Below are positions 57,501 through 64,000 of a stretch of 64,000 nucleotides of DNA, one piece after another. Source of the DNA: JANYJZ01 sp964523395 (GTDB taxonomy: Bacteria > Bacteroidota > Ignavibacteria > UBA10030 > SZUA-254). Position 1 is the stretch's first letter. The number at the start of each line of letters is the position of its first letter. The DNA is taken from positions 78,186 to 142,185 of the forward strand of contig CAZFXS010000010.1 of the NCBI GenBank assembly GCA_964523395.1, read 5' to 3'. The notes beneath the pieces are model-generated. The model searched no databases and was not told where the DNA came from. It saw nothing but the letters and a program-made list of their open reading frames with translations. The translations under genes were made by a program, and so were the position numbers.

Positions 57501-57765
57501 CAGGTTTGTCACCTTCAATCATCTGCCGCGTGTTGCCACTATCCGGATCCTGAATATCGCCGGCGAACTTATCAGAGTGGTGAGAAAGGATGATCCTTCG
57601 CAATTTGCGACATGGGATTTGAACAATCACGACGGGCTTCCGGTGGCGGGCGGGGTGTACCTCGCGCATATCGAAATGGGGGATGGACTTGGACATGATC
57701 TCGGAGCCGCGACGCTCAAATTGTTGATTGTTCCTGAAAAACAATTTCTGGAGGGGTCGAGATGA
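54529..57765 (+). CDS. Large exported protein coupled to a PorV-like gene (1078 aa)
   Basis: After a probable signal peptide (YRSILYALVVMFGCSQGIVA) the protein has an N-terminal region with NMSMWANSNGMMERRTIEG and VYTGGLLWGGIVLDGG, a type seen in large exported proteins of Ignavibacteria-like genomes. Fibronectin-like strands fill the middle (KIESYESKGFKFETYTLYQL). The C-terminus carries a variant sorting-type domain near 970 (VNVFPNPYYGLNRAEL, ATIRILNIAGELIRVV, DGLPVAGGVYLAHIE) that lacks NPFNP and the basic end. It overlaps the PorV-like gene by ATGA, so the two are coupled. It is likely a T9SS substrate or a protein bound to that partner. Confidence 0.78.
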   Translation: MDINIQRDNELRYRSILYALVVMFGCSQGIVAAEKKVPATATPSENLGLPRSSVLNVNNMSMWANSNGMMERRTIEGAPGVTFPAGAANVVYTGGLLWGGIVLDGGSPLLRVGGQTFVSGTVPGRILRPGIAENQSNADVRIFRVRKDWATADLRRDASEIFQVPSSLVSPGQISTVREQYKKDWLEWPWQKGAPYYERNGLPGYQPAADAAADSVTDEPGLGDADQVLWFVVNDLNAGVTQELYGSPPIGIEEQVTCWAYKRTDLSNAVFQRFRLIYKGTATTSPASKIDQMYITKWADPDIGTYNDDFAGSDSVLSMGFVYNANPEDAEFQKLGKTPPAIGYDFLQGPRVFSPGANAHWNLGRIPDYKNLPMASFIYFTEQSRIADYALGTYTGTRQWYNMMRGLQPQPLNSPACHLDPNLNECTNYELSGDPVSFRGFVDGRQDEMGDRRIAFSSGPFTMALGDTQEVVLALIGGIGSDNRDAVRQMKANDAFAQDIFNVDFGFPAKVPAPDIRVSELDQKIIFDWESNPEQTDKIESYESKGFKFETYTLYQLPLRDAPQEDWISLPPFDITKPRFVNITIDRVRNKPLVNGQKYYFMVRSTMYNPDPTYVNGRIYSDPIVYEVNPHSPNPGTVYPYEIDEELPAGVNIVGNNQATVNLSYYNPVKPDGHIYKILFHRSPNPIIDLDEKPTWDLIDSTTADTLLQRVRIDTVPLRVVSKGFNIEVRSPLYGMSGVVEIQPEYNPPKRERVFNRPNSGENYIVFAGGTSTIDTLTGGNTNDSDVELRFLGDSSWALFAGSTVQTSRWVRVPYTAWSVGKSGRDSINRQLYTVIVGHSGDSVWRPSVLLDQQYNGRTLKEFYPVIIVNDSIRIDTSSVGGRYYDNIPTHPTEAVRVRGFLWVNTRTNTSRVAVWKAYLADVDNDGLPARPGAIIRFERWKAVRNADEKLITTTQVIHDDLQAAREEIKKVNVFPNPYYGLNRAELNRFNRFVTFNHLPRVATIRILNIAGELIRVVRKDDPSQFATWDLNNHDGLPVAGGVYLAHIEMGDGLGHDLGAATLKLLIVPEKQFLEGSR

Positions 57766-58826
57766 TGGCCCGTGTACGGAGTTTCTTGCGGCAGCAATTA
57801 TGTTTGGTCTACACATTGATTCTGCTTGGCATGGTGATGCTGATAGCGGACGAAATGCAGGCAGGGCGGGGGGACAAAATCGGCACCGCGTCCGGTACGC
57901 AATTGTTGATTCCGGTCGGGGCACGTTCTGTTGGTCTGGGAAGTTCTGTGCTCGCAACTGCCGCCGGCGTCGAAGCGATTTATTGGAATCCGGCGGGTCT
58001 CGCAATCATGGACTCAAAACATGCTGTCATGGTTTCTCAGATGAGTTACCTGGCTGATATCGATGTGCAATATATTGCGGCAGGCATACGGCTTGATGGC
58101 GCCGGAGCGCTTGGGATTGCCGTGAAGTCGCTTGCGCTCGGAGATATCGCCGTGACAACAGAAGATTATCCTGACGGAACGGGAGAAACGGTGTCGCCGG
58201 CATTCATGACAATTGGCGCGACGTTCTCCAGGCGTATGTCCCAGCAGATATCCTTCGGCGTTACGGCGAATCTGATTCTGGAAAAAATGGGGGAAGTCTC
58301 TGCCTCGGGCGTTGCAATAAACGCGGGTGTTCAGTATGCGGGACTCGGTGGAGTGGAAGGGTTGAGCTTTGGTGTTGCGATAAAAAATATCGGCCCGAAA
58401 ATGAAATATGACGGAGATGGTTTACTGCGTAACGGTCAGCTCAATGATATCACCCGTCCGGATGCCATCTATAAAATTGAAGCGGCAGAAGCCGAGCTTC
58501 CGTCGACAATCGAAATCGGATTAGGGCTCGCTCAGCAGTATACGGAACATTTCAGGACAATTTTCTCAGGAACATTTCAAAACAATAATTTCTCGGATGA
58601 TGAATTTAAAATTGGTGTCGAGGGACTGTTCGATGAAATGTTCGCGGTAAGATTCGGGTCGGCATTCTCATCGTCAAGCGGCGAGAGGGAGTATTTGTAC
58701 GGCGTAACTGTCGGCGCGGGAATAAGGACAAGTTTTCAGGGCCTTGATTTGAATGTGGATTACGCATATAGGGATGTCAAATATATGCGCGGAAATCACG
58801 TTTTTAGTCTGGCTTTTGAATTTTAG
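57762..58826 (+). CDS. PorV/PorQ-family outer-membrane protein
   Basis: The 354-residue protein has an N-terminal export signal (QQLCLVYTLILLGMVMLIA), then the family signature LIPVGARSVGLGSSVLATAA and GVEAIYWNPAGLAIMDSKHA. A beta-barrel of alternating strands follows and ends in an aromatic residue (HVFSLAFEF), typical for outer-membrane barrels of the FadL/PorV type. PorV is the shuttle that carries T9SS substrates from the translocon to the attachment complex. Because its start overlaps the stop of the preceding exported protein, it may be a dedicated partner of that protein and not the general PorV. Confidence 0.85.
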   Translation: MMARVRSFLRQQLCLVYTLILLGMVMLIADEMQAGRGDKIGTASGTQLLIPVGARSVGLGSSVLATAAGVEAIYWNPAGLAIMDSKHAVMVSQMSYLADIDVQYIAAGIRLDGAGALGIAVKSLALGDIAVTTEDYPDGTGETVSPAFMTIGATFSRRMSQQISFGVTANLILEKMGEVSASGVAINAGVQYAGLGGVEGLSFGVAIKNIGPKMKYDGDGLLRNGQLNDITRPDAIYKIEAAEAELPSTIEIGLGLAQQYTEHFRTIFSGTFQNNNFSDDEFKIGVEGLFDEMFAVRFGSAFSSSSGEREYLYGVTVGAGIRTSFQGLDLNVDYAYRDVKYMRGNHVFSLAFEF

Positions 58827-58920
58827 CCGGAAGAGAAAAATCCATGAGAATCGCACGTATTTCGCAAAAATTAACTGTTCATGAATTTTTTGTTAGAAAC
58901 GATATTTTTAAAAAAAAAGC

Positions 58921-58949
58921 TTGACAATACTTTCGAAAAGGACTATATT
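58921..58949 (+). promoter_or_regulatory. Sigma-70 promoter (TTGACA - 17 bp - TATATT) of the 1064-aa protein gene
   Basis: TTGACA at 58921-58926 and TATATT at 58944-58949 are 17 bp apart, preceded by an A-rich UP-like tract. The leader is about 145 nt. Confidence 0.75.
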
Positions 58950-59101
58950 TCACAAGTCCTCGAGTTCTCAAGTTACACCAAACGATTCTTGTAATACCTT
59001 GTGTCGCTGAAGATAGAAATGTATTGTGCCTGATTTTTTTTTCGCCTTGTTGTATATCTTCTCTAAATAACTAACACTTAATCGATTCCAAAAAAGGAGA
59101 A

Positions 59102-62100
59102 ATGCTTATGCGATTTTTCTCGTTGTTTCTCTCGGTATTTCTTTTGAGCACTCTGCTGATGGCCGGCACGAATCCTCAGAAGCGGTACCTTGTTTCGTCT
59201 GTCGGGGAAGTTATTCCGATCCCTCCCGATCAGGACGCGGCACGTTTAATGAAGAATAGGACAAGAGTGACCTCAGGGTCCTCAGTCTGTCCTGATAAAT
59301 TTACATTTGGTTTTGGCTTCATAGAAGGAACCGCATCAAACTTTGGTGCCTATCCGAAAGATGTTATGGGCCAATGGTTCACTGTCCCCGCTTCCGGAAC
59401 AATCGATTCAGTGTACTGGCAGATGAACGTTGACGCCGGCGCGTTTGATTCTTTAATATTCGTTCGTATCCATCAATCAAATGTCACTCCGACCAATGGT
59501 CCGGGCAGAGGAATATATGTAAATTATCCTCCCTGCCGTAGCTGGGGTTACTGGCCGAATACAAATGACCCCGATCAGGGTGTAGCGGCGTTCATTGAAG
59601 AAGCTACCGGCGCATGGGTATCTACCATTAATCCTCTTGGAGTTGAAACTCCTCCCGCGGCGTTTATTCCGTTTGGCTCAGAGCTTTGGGGATTCGGTGG
59701 ATTCCCTGTTCAGGTCCACGCGCAGGACACTTTCGGGATTGCAATGTCTGATCTTTCTTCCCCGATACCTGCAACTGCAGGTGATAATTTCTTCCTGTCG
59801 TTCCGTATGAATCACAACCCGAACATAACACAGATTGATCCTTACACGAATCCGCCGGAACTGGCGCCATTCCGAACAAGCTTCAATGCTGTAGGGTTTA
59901 ATGTTCCCACGACAAGCATCGACTATCCTGCCCGTAACTGGAAATTTTATGAGTTCGATAAAGGTCCGTCACCGACATGCTTTGGTACTCCCCGTGACGA
60001 TATCAAGCGTGGTTGGGTAGTACGCGGTCCGTTGTCAGGCGGTGAAAATTCTGCTGCCTATCGCTTCTACTATGTTATGTCGGTCGCTTCAAACGTCCCT
60101 CCGACAATTAATTCGTTTGACAGAATTCATTCTACATTTGCTTCCGCGCCCCAAACAGTTCAGGCTGATATTCTGGATTGTAACCCGGCGAATCCGGGTG
60201 GTGCTGGTGTAGCGTACGCCAAGATTCAATATTTTGTGAATGATGTGGCGCAAACGGATATTGTTATGGATAATATCGGTGGTGACATATTCGAAGGCGT
60301 CATTCCGGCGTATCCGACCGGTTCACACATCGTGTACTCAGTCTATGCCATTGATAACGATAGCGCCTCTTCGTATGCTACGGGCGGAGACTATTCCATT
60401 CTCCAGTTCACAAACGACTGGTACGATATTGATACAGCAGTCGCATGCGTGGCGCAGGAAATTGGTGTTTCCGGCACTACAATTGACCCGCTCGATCTCT
60501 TTGTCCCGCCCTATTCAACATCAGGTTCTGCGCCTGGTGACGACGGTGGCTGGGGTCCGATCTCGCTTGGCGGTAACTTCACATTCTTTGGTGAAAACTT
60601 TACACATGCGTGGATGGGAACCAACGGTGCGATTACCCTTTCCGCATCAGCAACAGATACAATTGATCCCAACGCAAACGGTTTCTATTCAAACTTCAAC
60701 TTCCCGCAGACACCTGTCTGGAACAACCGCGGAGATACAGCTGATGCCGGCGGAATGCCGAGAGCATTTATCGCGGGTATGTGGGCAGATCATATCGTCG
60801 CTGAAATCGATACAAACGGCGTTGTGACAACCAACTTCGGCAGACTGATCTACGGCAATAACGGCGATCCGTGCCAGATGGTATTCCAGTTTGATTCATT
60901 GGGTACCTTTGATGCAAACGGTTCAACAGCCGATGAAACAACATTCCGTATCATTCTTGATCATTGCGATGGTACGATTGAATACCAGTATGATAATCCG
61001 GGAAATAACGGATTGGATTCAGCCTCGCTGGTCGGTATGCAGCTTGATGCAGACAGCGGCGGAGTACCCGATTCGTACCTCTTCCTCAACAGATTAACCT
61101 ATCCGTATGAAACAAAACCCCGTGCCGGCTGGTGCGTGAAGTTTACGCCCAAAGGCGGAGCGGCAGTTCTTGACGGATGGAACATGGTTTCAGTCTCCAG
61201 CGCGCCGAACGATGCAAACTTTGCAAAAGCACATCTCTTCCCGCAGGCGACATCAGCAGCATTCAAATATTCCACCGGCTATGTCACAGCCGATCCGCTG
61301 GAAGTCGGGCCTGGCTACTGGATGAAGTTTACCGGTGACCAGCGTGCTGGTGGTGTTCCGAGTGCATGGAATACGAATGCAGTAATCAATGTTCAGGATA
61401 AGTGGAATATCATCGGTTCGATTTCAGGCCCTGTTGCAACCGGCACGATTGTGCTTGGTGGTGGTACATCAGCTGTGGGTACCTACTATGGTTACGCAGG
61501 CGGCTATTATCCGACAACTGTTCTGACCCCGGGTCAAGGTTATTGGGTGAAAGCAACCGGTGCAGGAACACTGACGCTTACTTATACTGCGGCAGTTCCG
61601 AAAGAATCTCCGGTCGCTGAAATCGGCAACAACATGAACACCATTACCGTTCGTGACGCGATTGGCCGTGTCCAGACATTGTATATTGGCGAAGAAAAGA
61701 ATCTCTCCGTCAGCGCAAATTACTATGAACTGCCCCCGTTGCCACCTGCGGGAGCGTTTGATGCCCGCTTCAGCGCCACACAGCGCATGGTGGAAACATA
61801 TCCCGCGAAGATTGACAAAGCGGTCGAATTCCCGATCAGCGTTCAGTCAAACGCGTACCCCATCTCCGTGAGCTGGAAAGTCAACGGCGTGGAATCAAAG
61901 AAATTTGAACTCGTTGCGGCAGGAAAAACAACGGAAATGTCTGCCGCCGGAACAAAGGTAATTGCCGATGCGAAAGTCAATACCCTCGTCGTTCGCCTGA
62001 CCTCAGGCAACACGCCGAAAGTGTTCGCTCTCGGTCAGAACTACCCGAATCCGTTTAACCCGGTTACCCGCTTCCGTGTCGATGTTGCGAAAACATCGCC

Positions 62101-62296
62101 GGTCGAAGTCTCTGTATTCGACATTCTCGGCAGAAAAATTGCCACGCTTCTGAATGGCGAACGCGAAGCCGGTTCATATACAATGGAGTGGAATGGTAAA
62201 GACGATCAGGGCCTCACTGCCCCGACCGGAATGTACTTCATTCGTATGACCGCCGGTGACTTCACCGACAGCAAGAAAATAATGCTCATGAAGTAG
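59102..62296 (+). CDS. Secreted T9SS protein with GWNM repeats and an ELPP module (1064 aa)
   Basis: AAGGAG precedes the ATG, and the signal peptide is RFFSLFLSVFLLSTLLMA. A beta-rich N-terminal part (about 60-330) has an unnamed domain with WFTVPASGTIDSVYWQM. Then follow a nidogen/cohesin-like region (about 440-680: WMGTNGAITLSASATDTIDP, FRIILDHCDGTIEYQYDNPG) and a GWNM/GYWMKF repeat region near 690-850. An ELPP module near 874 (NYYELPPLPPAGAFDARF) and the T9SS domain near 975 (GQNYPNPFNPVTRFRV, ending SKKIMLMK) close the protein. It is exported and probably anchored to the surface. Its strong promoter suggests high expression. Confidence 0.9.
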   Translation: MLMRFFSLFLSVFLLSTLLMAGTNPQKRYLVSSVGEVIPIPPDQDAARLMKNRTRVTSGSSVCPDKFTFGFGFIEGTASNFGAYPKDVMGQWFTVPASGTIDSVYWQMNVDAGAFDSLIFVRIHQSNVTPTNGPGRGIYVNYPPCRSWGYWPNTNDPDQGVAAFIEEATGAWVSTINPLGVETPPAAFIPFGSELWGFGGFPVQVHAQDTFGIAMSDLSSPIPATAGDNFFLSFRMNHNPNITQIDPYTNPPELAPFRTSFNAVGFNVPTTSIDYPARNWKFYEFDKGPSPTCFGTPRDDIKRGWVVRGPLSGGENSAAYRFYYVMSVASNVPPTINSFDRIHSTFASAPQTVQADILDCNPANPGGAGVAYAKIQYFVNDVAQTDIVMDNIGGDIFEGVIPAYPTGSHIVYSVYAIDNDSASSYATGGDYSILQFTNDWYDIDTAVACVAQEIGVSGTTIDPLDLFVPPYSTSGSAPGDDGGWGPISLGGNFTFFGENFTHAWMGTNGAITLSASATDTIDPNANGFYSNFNFPQTPVWNNRGDTADAGGMPRAFIAGMWADHIVAEIDTNGVVTTNFGRLIYGNNGDPCQMVFQFDSLGTFDANGSTADETTFRIILDHCDGTIEYQYDNPGNNGLDSASLVGMQLDADSGGVPDSYLFLNRLTYPYETKPRAGWCVKFTPKGGAAVLDGWNMVSVSSAPNDANFAKAHLFPQATSAAFKYSTGYVTADPLEVGPGYWMKFTGDQRAGGVPSAWNTNAVINVQDKWNIIGSISGPVATGTIVLGGGTSAVGTYYGYAGGYYPTTVLTPGQGYWVKATGAGTLTLTYTAAVPKESPVAEIGNNMNTITVRDAIGRVQTLYIGEEKNLSVSANYYELPPLPPAGAFDARFSATQRMVETYPAKIDKAVEFPISVQSNAYPISVSWKVNGVESKKFELVAAGKTTEMSAAGTKVIADAKVNTLVVRLTSGNTPKVFALGQNYPNPFNPVTRFRVDVAKTSPVEVSVFDILGRKIATLLNGEREAGSYTMEWNGKDDQGLTAPTGMYFIRMTAGDFTDSKKIMLMK

Positions 62297-62306
62297 TTTC
62301 ATCTAT

Positions 62307-62340
62307 CCCGTCTTTCTGTTCGCAAGAGCAGAAAGACGGG
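62307..62340 (+). terminator. Terminator after the 1064-aa protein
   Basis: CCCGTCTTTCTG and CAGAAAGACGGG form a perfect 12-pair stem around TTCGCAAGAG. Confidence 0.8.
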
Positions 62341-62412
62341 ACGGTGTTTTCAGGTTTCAATTCAAAAATTTTCTTCCACTAACTCAACATCCACATCAAT
62401 AGCGAGGTAGCT

Positions 62413-64000
62413 ATGCACAAACTTAAAGGGTTTTCGCTCTTCGCGGTGATTGTTCTCTGTCTCGTTGGCGCACAATCACTCTGGAGCCAAACAAATTTCG
62501 CAGTAAAGATTTACGCTACCGACGGATCGGGCTGGATAGATTCCGTGACGATCGGTAAAAACACAGCAGCCACATTCGGGATTGACGGAGGACTCGGAGA
62601 AGTCGAACTTCCCCCCGTACCGCCGCCGGGACCGAACCAGGCAGCAGATTTTCGTTCCGTGGACCCGACCGGCGGCAATGCTTTCGGCCAGGGCCTCGGT
62701 AAAGACCTTCGTAACTTAGTGATTGACTATCAGAGAGACGTCTACCGCTTGTCCGTCCGCCGGAGCGATCCGGAAGGTTCCACCATTACGCTTACCTGGC
62801 AATCAGGTTTGGGCAGTGTCGGCGGCGGCGGGTTCTACCTGACCGACGGTAACGGCGGAGTGATTTTCTCCGATGTCGATATGAGCTCACAGACCAGCTT
62901 CAGCCACAGTTCTTTAAATGGCATCTCCGGCGGAGAAGTCTTCATTATCGCCGGTGACGGACGCAAGTTCCGCACCTTCGACAGAGACTCCATTGCACTT
63001 GCTAAAGACGGCAAAGGCAAGATCGGCAAGTCCGAAAAACGTAAGTCCACAGGCAGCGAAGGTTGCTTTACGTTTGCCAATACAAGCGGCGGCAGTGCTA
63101 ATGAACTCTATGTCGAATGGAGTCAGGTTATCACTATGCATCTTTCCTATGGTGATTTTGATGACTCACCGACACCTGTTGATCCGGTAAAGCCGGCAAA
63201 GATCACCTACAACGGTGGAACAGTCAACGATGCAAGTTCAACGACCATCTGCGCGCGTGGCAACAAGGGCAAGGAATTGAACGCAAAGAAATGGTATTAC
63301 AAGAATGGTGGCGCTCAGGTTGGACCCACCGGCGCGGCTCTTCTCCCGAATCCGGGTACAGGCCGCTTGACCCTGATTCGTCCGAATATCAACAACGTCG
63401 GCGAAGAACTCTATGCCCAGGCGGCATTTGATGCTGTCAACGGTTTACAGGCCGGCAACGATGCGGTAAAGAAAGTCATCCATCCGAAATGGAAAGATGT
63501 ATTGAAGGCCCTCTACAAAAAGGGAAAGACCGGAGCTATCCTGAATATCGGAAATCCGTTCTGTCTGAACATCCTGGCCGGCAAGCCGGTCACCAAGATT
63601 CAGAAAGCCACATCACCCGATAAGTTCGTGCAGGTGAAAGGCGATTTGAACTACGGTAACCGTTTGTATGCTGAGCTCATCGCATTGAAGGTCAACATTG
63701 CGTCAAGCGCGAAGGCGAAGACCCAGCAGGGCTTCGGCGGATTAGTGTTCAACGATCCGAACGACCCGACCAATCCGTACAATGGCCAGACTATTCAGCA
63801 GATTTCCGATAAGGCCGATATGGTCATCTCCTGCGATACATTGGGCGGTTTAAAGGGAAGCTATACGATGTCAGATCTCGAGCTGTTGATTCGCCGCTTG
63901 AACCGTGAGTTCAACGGAGTATTCGATACACTCGGCTTCGGTGCGCCGACAGGCCCGAAACCTGCGGGCGGAACAGTCGCGACAGGCGTGAAAGCCTTAG
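62413..64000 (+). CDS. Exported protein with ELPP module, 3'-truncated by the window
   Basis: The frame is open from the ATG at 62413 to the end of the window (529 codons) and continues beyond. A signal peptide (GFSLFAVIVLCLVGAQSLWS) leads to the ELPP module in its N-terminal position (SVTIGKNTAATFGIDGG, then GEVELPPVPPPGPNQAADFR). Near residue 420 lies the domain RLYAELIALKVNIASSAKAK with GFGGLVFNDPN, which is also found before the sorting domain of the 1862-aa protein (ANLLALQINLVASGLKT, GLGGLLYNDPG). A T9SS sorting domain is expected just beyond 64000. The function is unknown. Confidence 0.85.
   Translation, partial: MHKLKGFSLFAVIVLCLVGAQSLWSQTNFAVKIYATDGSGWIDSVTIGKNTAATFGIDGGLGEVELPPVPPPGPNQAADFRSVDPTGGNAFGQGLGKDLRNLVIDYQRDVYRLSVRRSDPEGSTITLTWQSGLGSVGGGGFYLTDGNGGVIFSDVDMSSQTSFSHSSLNGISGGEVFIIAGDGRKFRTFDRDSIALAKDGKGKIGKSEKRKSTGSEGCFTFANTSGGSANELYVEWSQVITMHLSYGDFDDSPTPVDPVKPAKITYNGGTVNDASSTTICARGNKGKELNAKKWYYKNGGAQVGPTGAALLPNPGTGRLTLIRPNINNVGEELYAQAAFDAVNGLQAGNDAVKKVIHPKWKDVLKALYKKGKTGAILNIGNPFCLNILAGKPVTKIQKATSPDKFVQVKGDLNYGNRLYAELIALKVNIASSAKAKTQQGFGGLVFNDPNDPTNPYNGQTIQQISDKADMVISCDTLGGLKGSYTMSDLELLIRRLNREFNGVFDTLGFGAPTGPKPAGGTVATGVKAL

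Overview
This 64 kb window looks like a chromosomal piece of a bacterium from the Bacteroidota/Chlorobiota/Ignavibacteriota supergroup, most probably an Ignavibacteria- or Kapabacteria-like lineage. The evidence is a run of very large secreted proteins ending in type IX secretion (T9SS) sorting domains of the NYPNPFNP type, a PorV/PorQ-family outer-membrane protein, a fused E1 alpha-beta 2-oxoacid dehydrogenase, a pyruvoyl-dependent arginine decarboxylase and a short-type AhcY. Promoters that can be read are of the classical sigma-70 kind (TTGnnn, 17 bp, TAtnnT) and Shine-Dalgarno sequences are common.

Layout. 1-4.3 kb: 3' part of ahcY, then a convergent pair (DUF255 thioredoxin-domain protein and a CDF cation transporter). 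4.46-13.1 kb: an AT-rich integrative island in tRNA-Ala(CGC), bounded by 60-bp perfect direct repeats, with a complete tyrosine integrase next to the right-hand repeat and a cargo of a secreted proteasome-fold protein, an SRAP/HMCES-type protein, a lipoprotein, membrane proteins and unknowns. 13.3-16.3 kb: a T9SS-secreted WN/YD-repeat protein, pyruvoyl arginine decarboxylase and SmpB. 16.6-25.9 kb: an operon for 2-oxoacid dehydrogenase and lipoate metabolism (lpdA, lipB, fused E1, pdhA, pdhB, E2, lipA). 26.0-29.9 kb: translation genes rplM-rpsI, rpsB-tsf, pyrH-frr. 30-35.5 kb: PspC and LiaF-like membrane proteins, polA, an MFS transporter. 35.6-42.5 kb: tRNA-Ser and tRNA-Asp loci with tRNA-derived repeats, GIY-YIG nuclease genes, miniature transposons, a glycosyltransferase, a membrane TPR protein and a GvpL/F-like protein. 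42.6-64 kb: a DUF1573 protein followed by a block of five giant exported proteins plus a PorV-like protein; the last gene runs off the window.

The two most unusual signals are not protein families. (1) A family of 99-140 bp miniature inverted-repeat elements (termini GGTA(C/G)TG, 8-bp target duplications) sits upstream of promoters with a strikingly constant geometry: in five cases the proximal target-site edge lies exactly 7 bp upstream of a -35 hexamer that is itself 17 bp from a -10 hexamer (tRNA-Ala, tRNA-Ser, tRNA-Asp, smpB, and one further promoter in the island). Two of these sites have stacked insertions in the same 8-bp target. (2) All three tRNA loci carry partial copies of their own tRNA downstream of the 3' end. 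In each copy part of the tRNA is interrupted or replaced by a palindrome, and at two loci a minimal GIY-YIG nuclease gene lies between the tRNA and such a copy, with its stop codon inside the copy. This looks like a tRNA-tail-associated GIY-YIG mobile cassette. All functional statements come from reading motifs and context; no database search was run.
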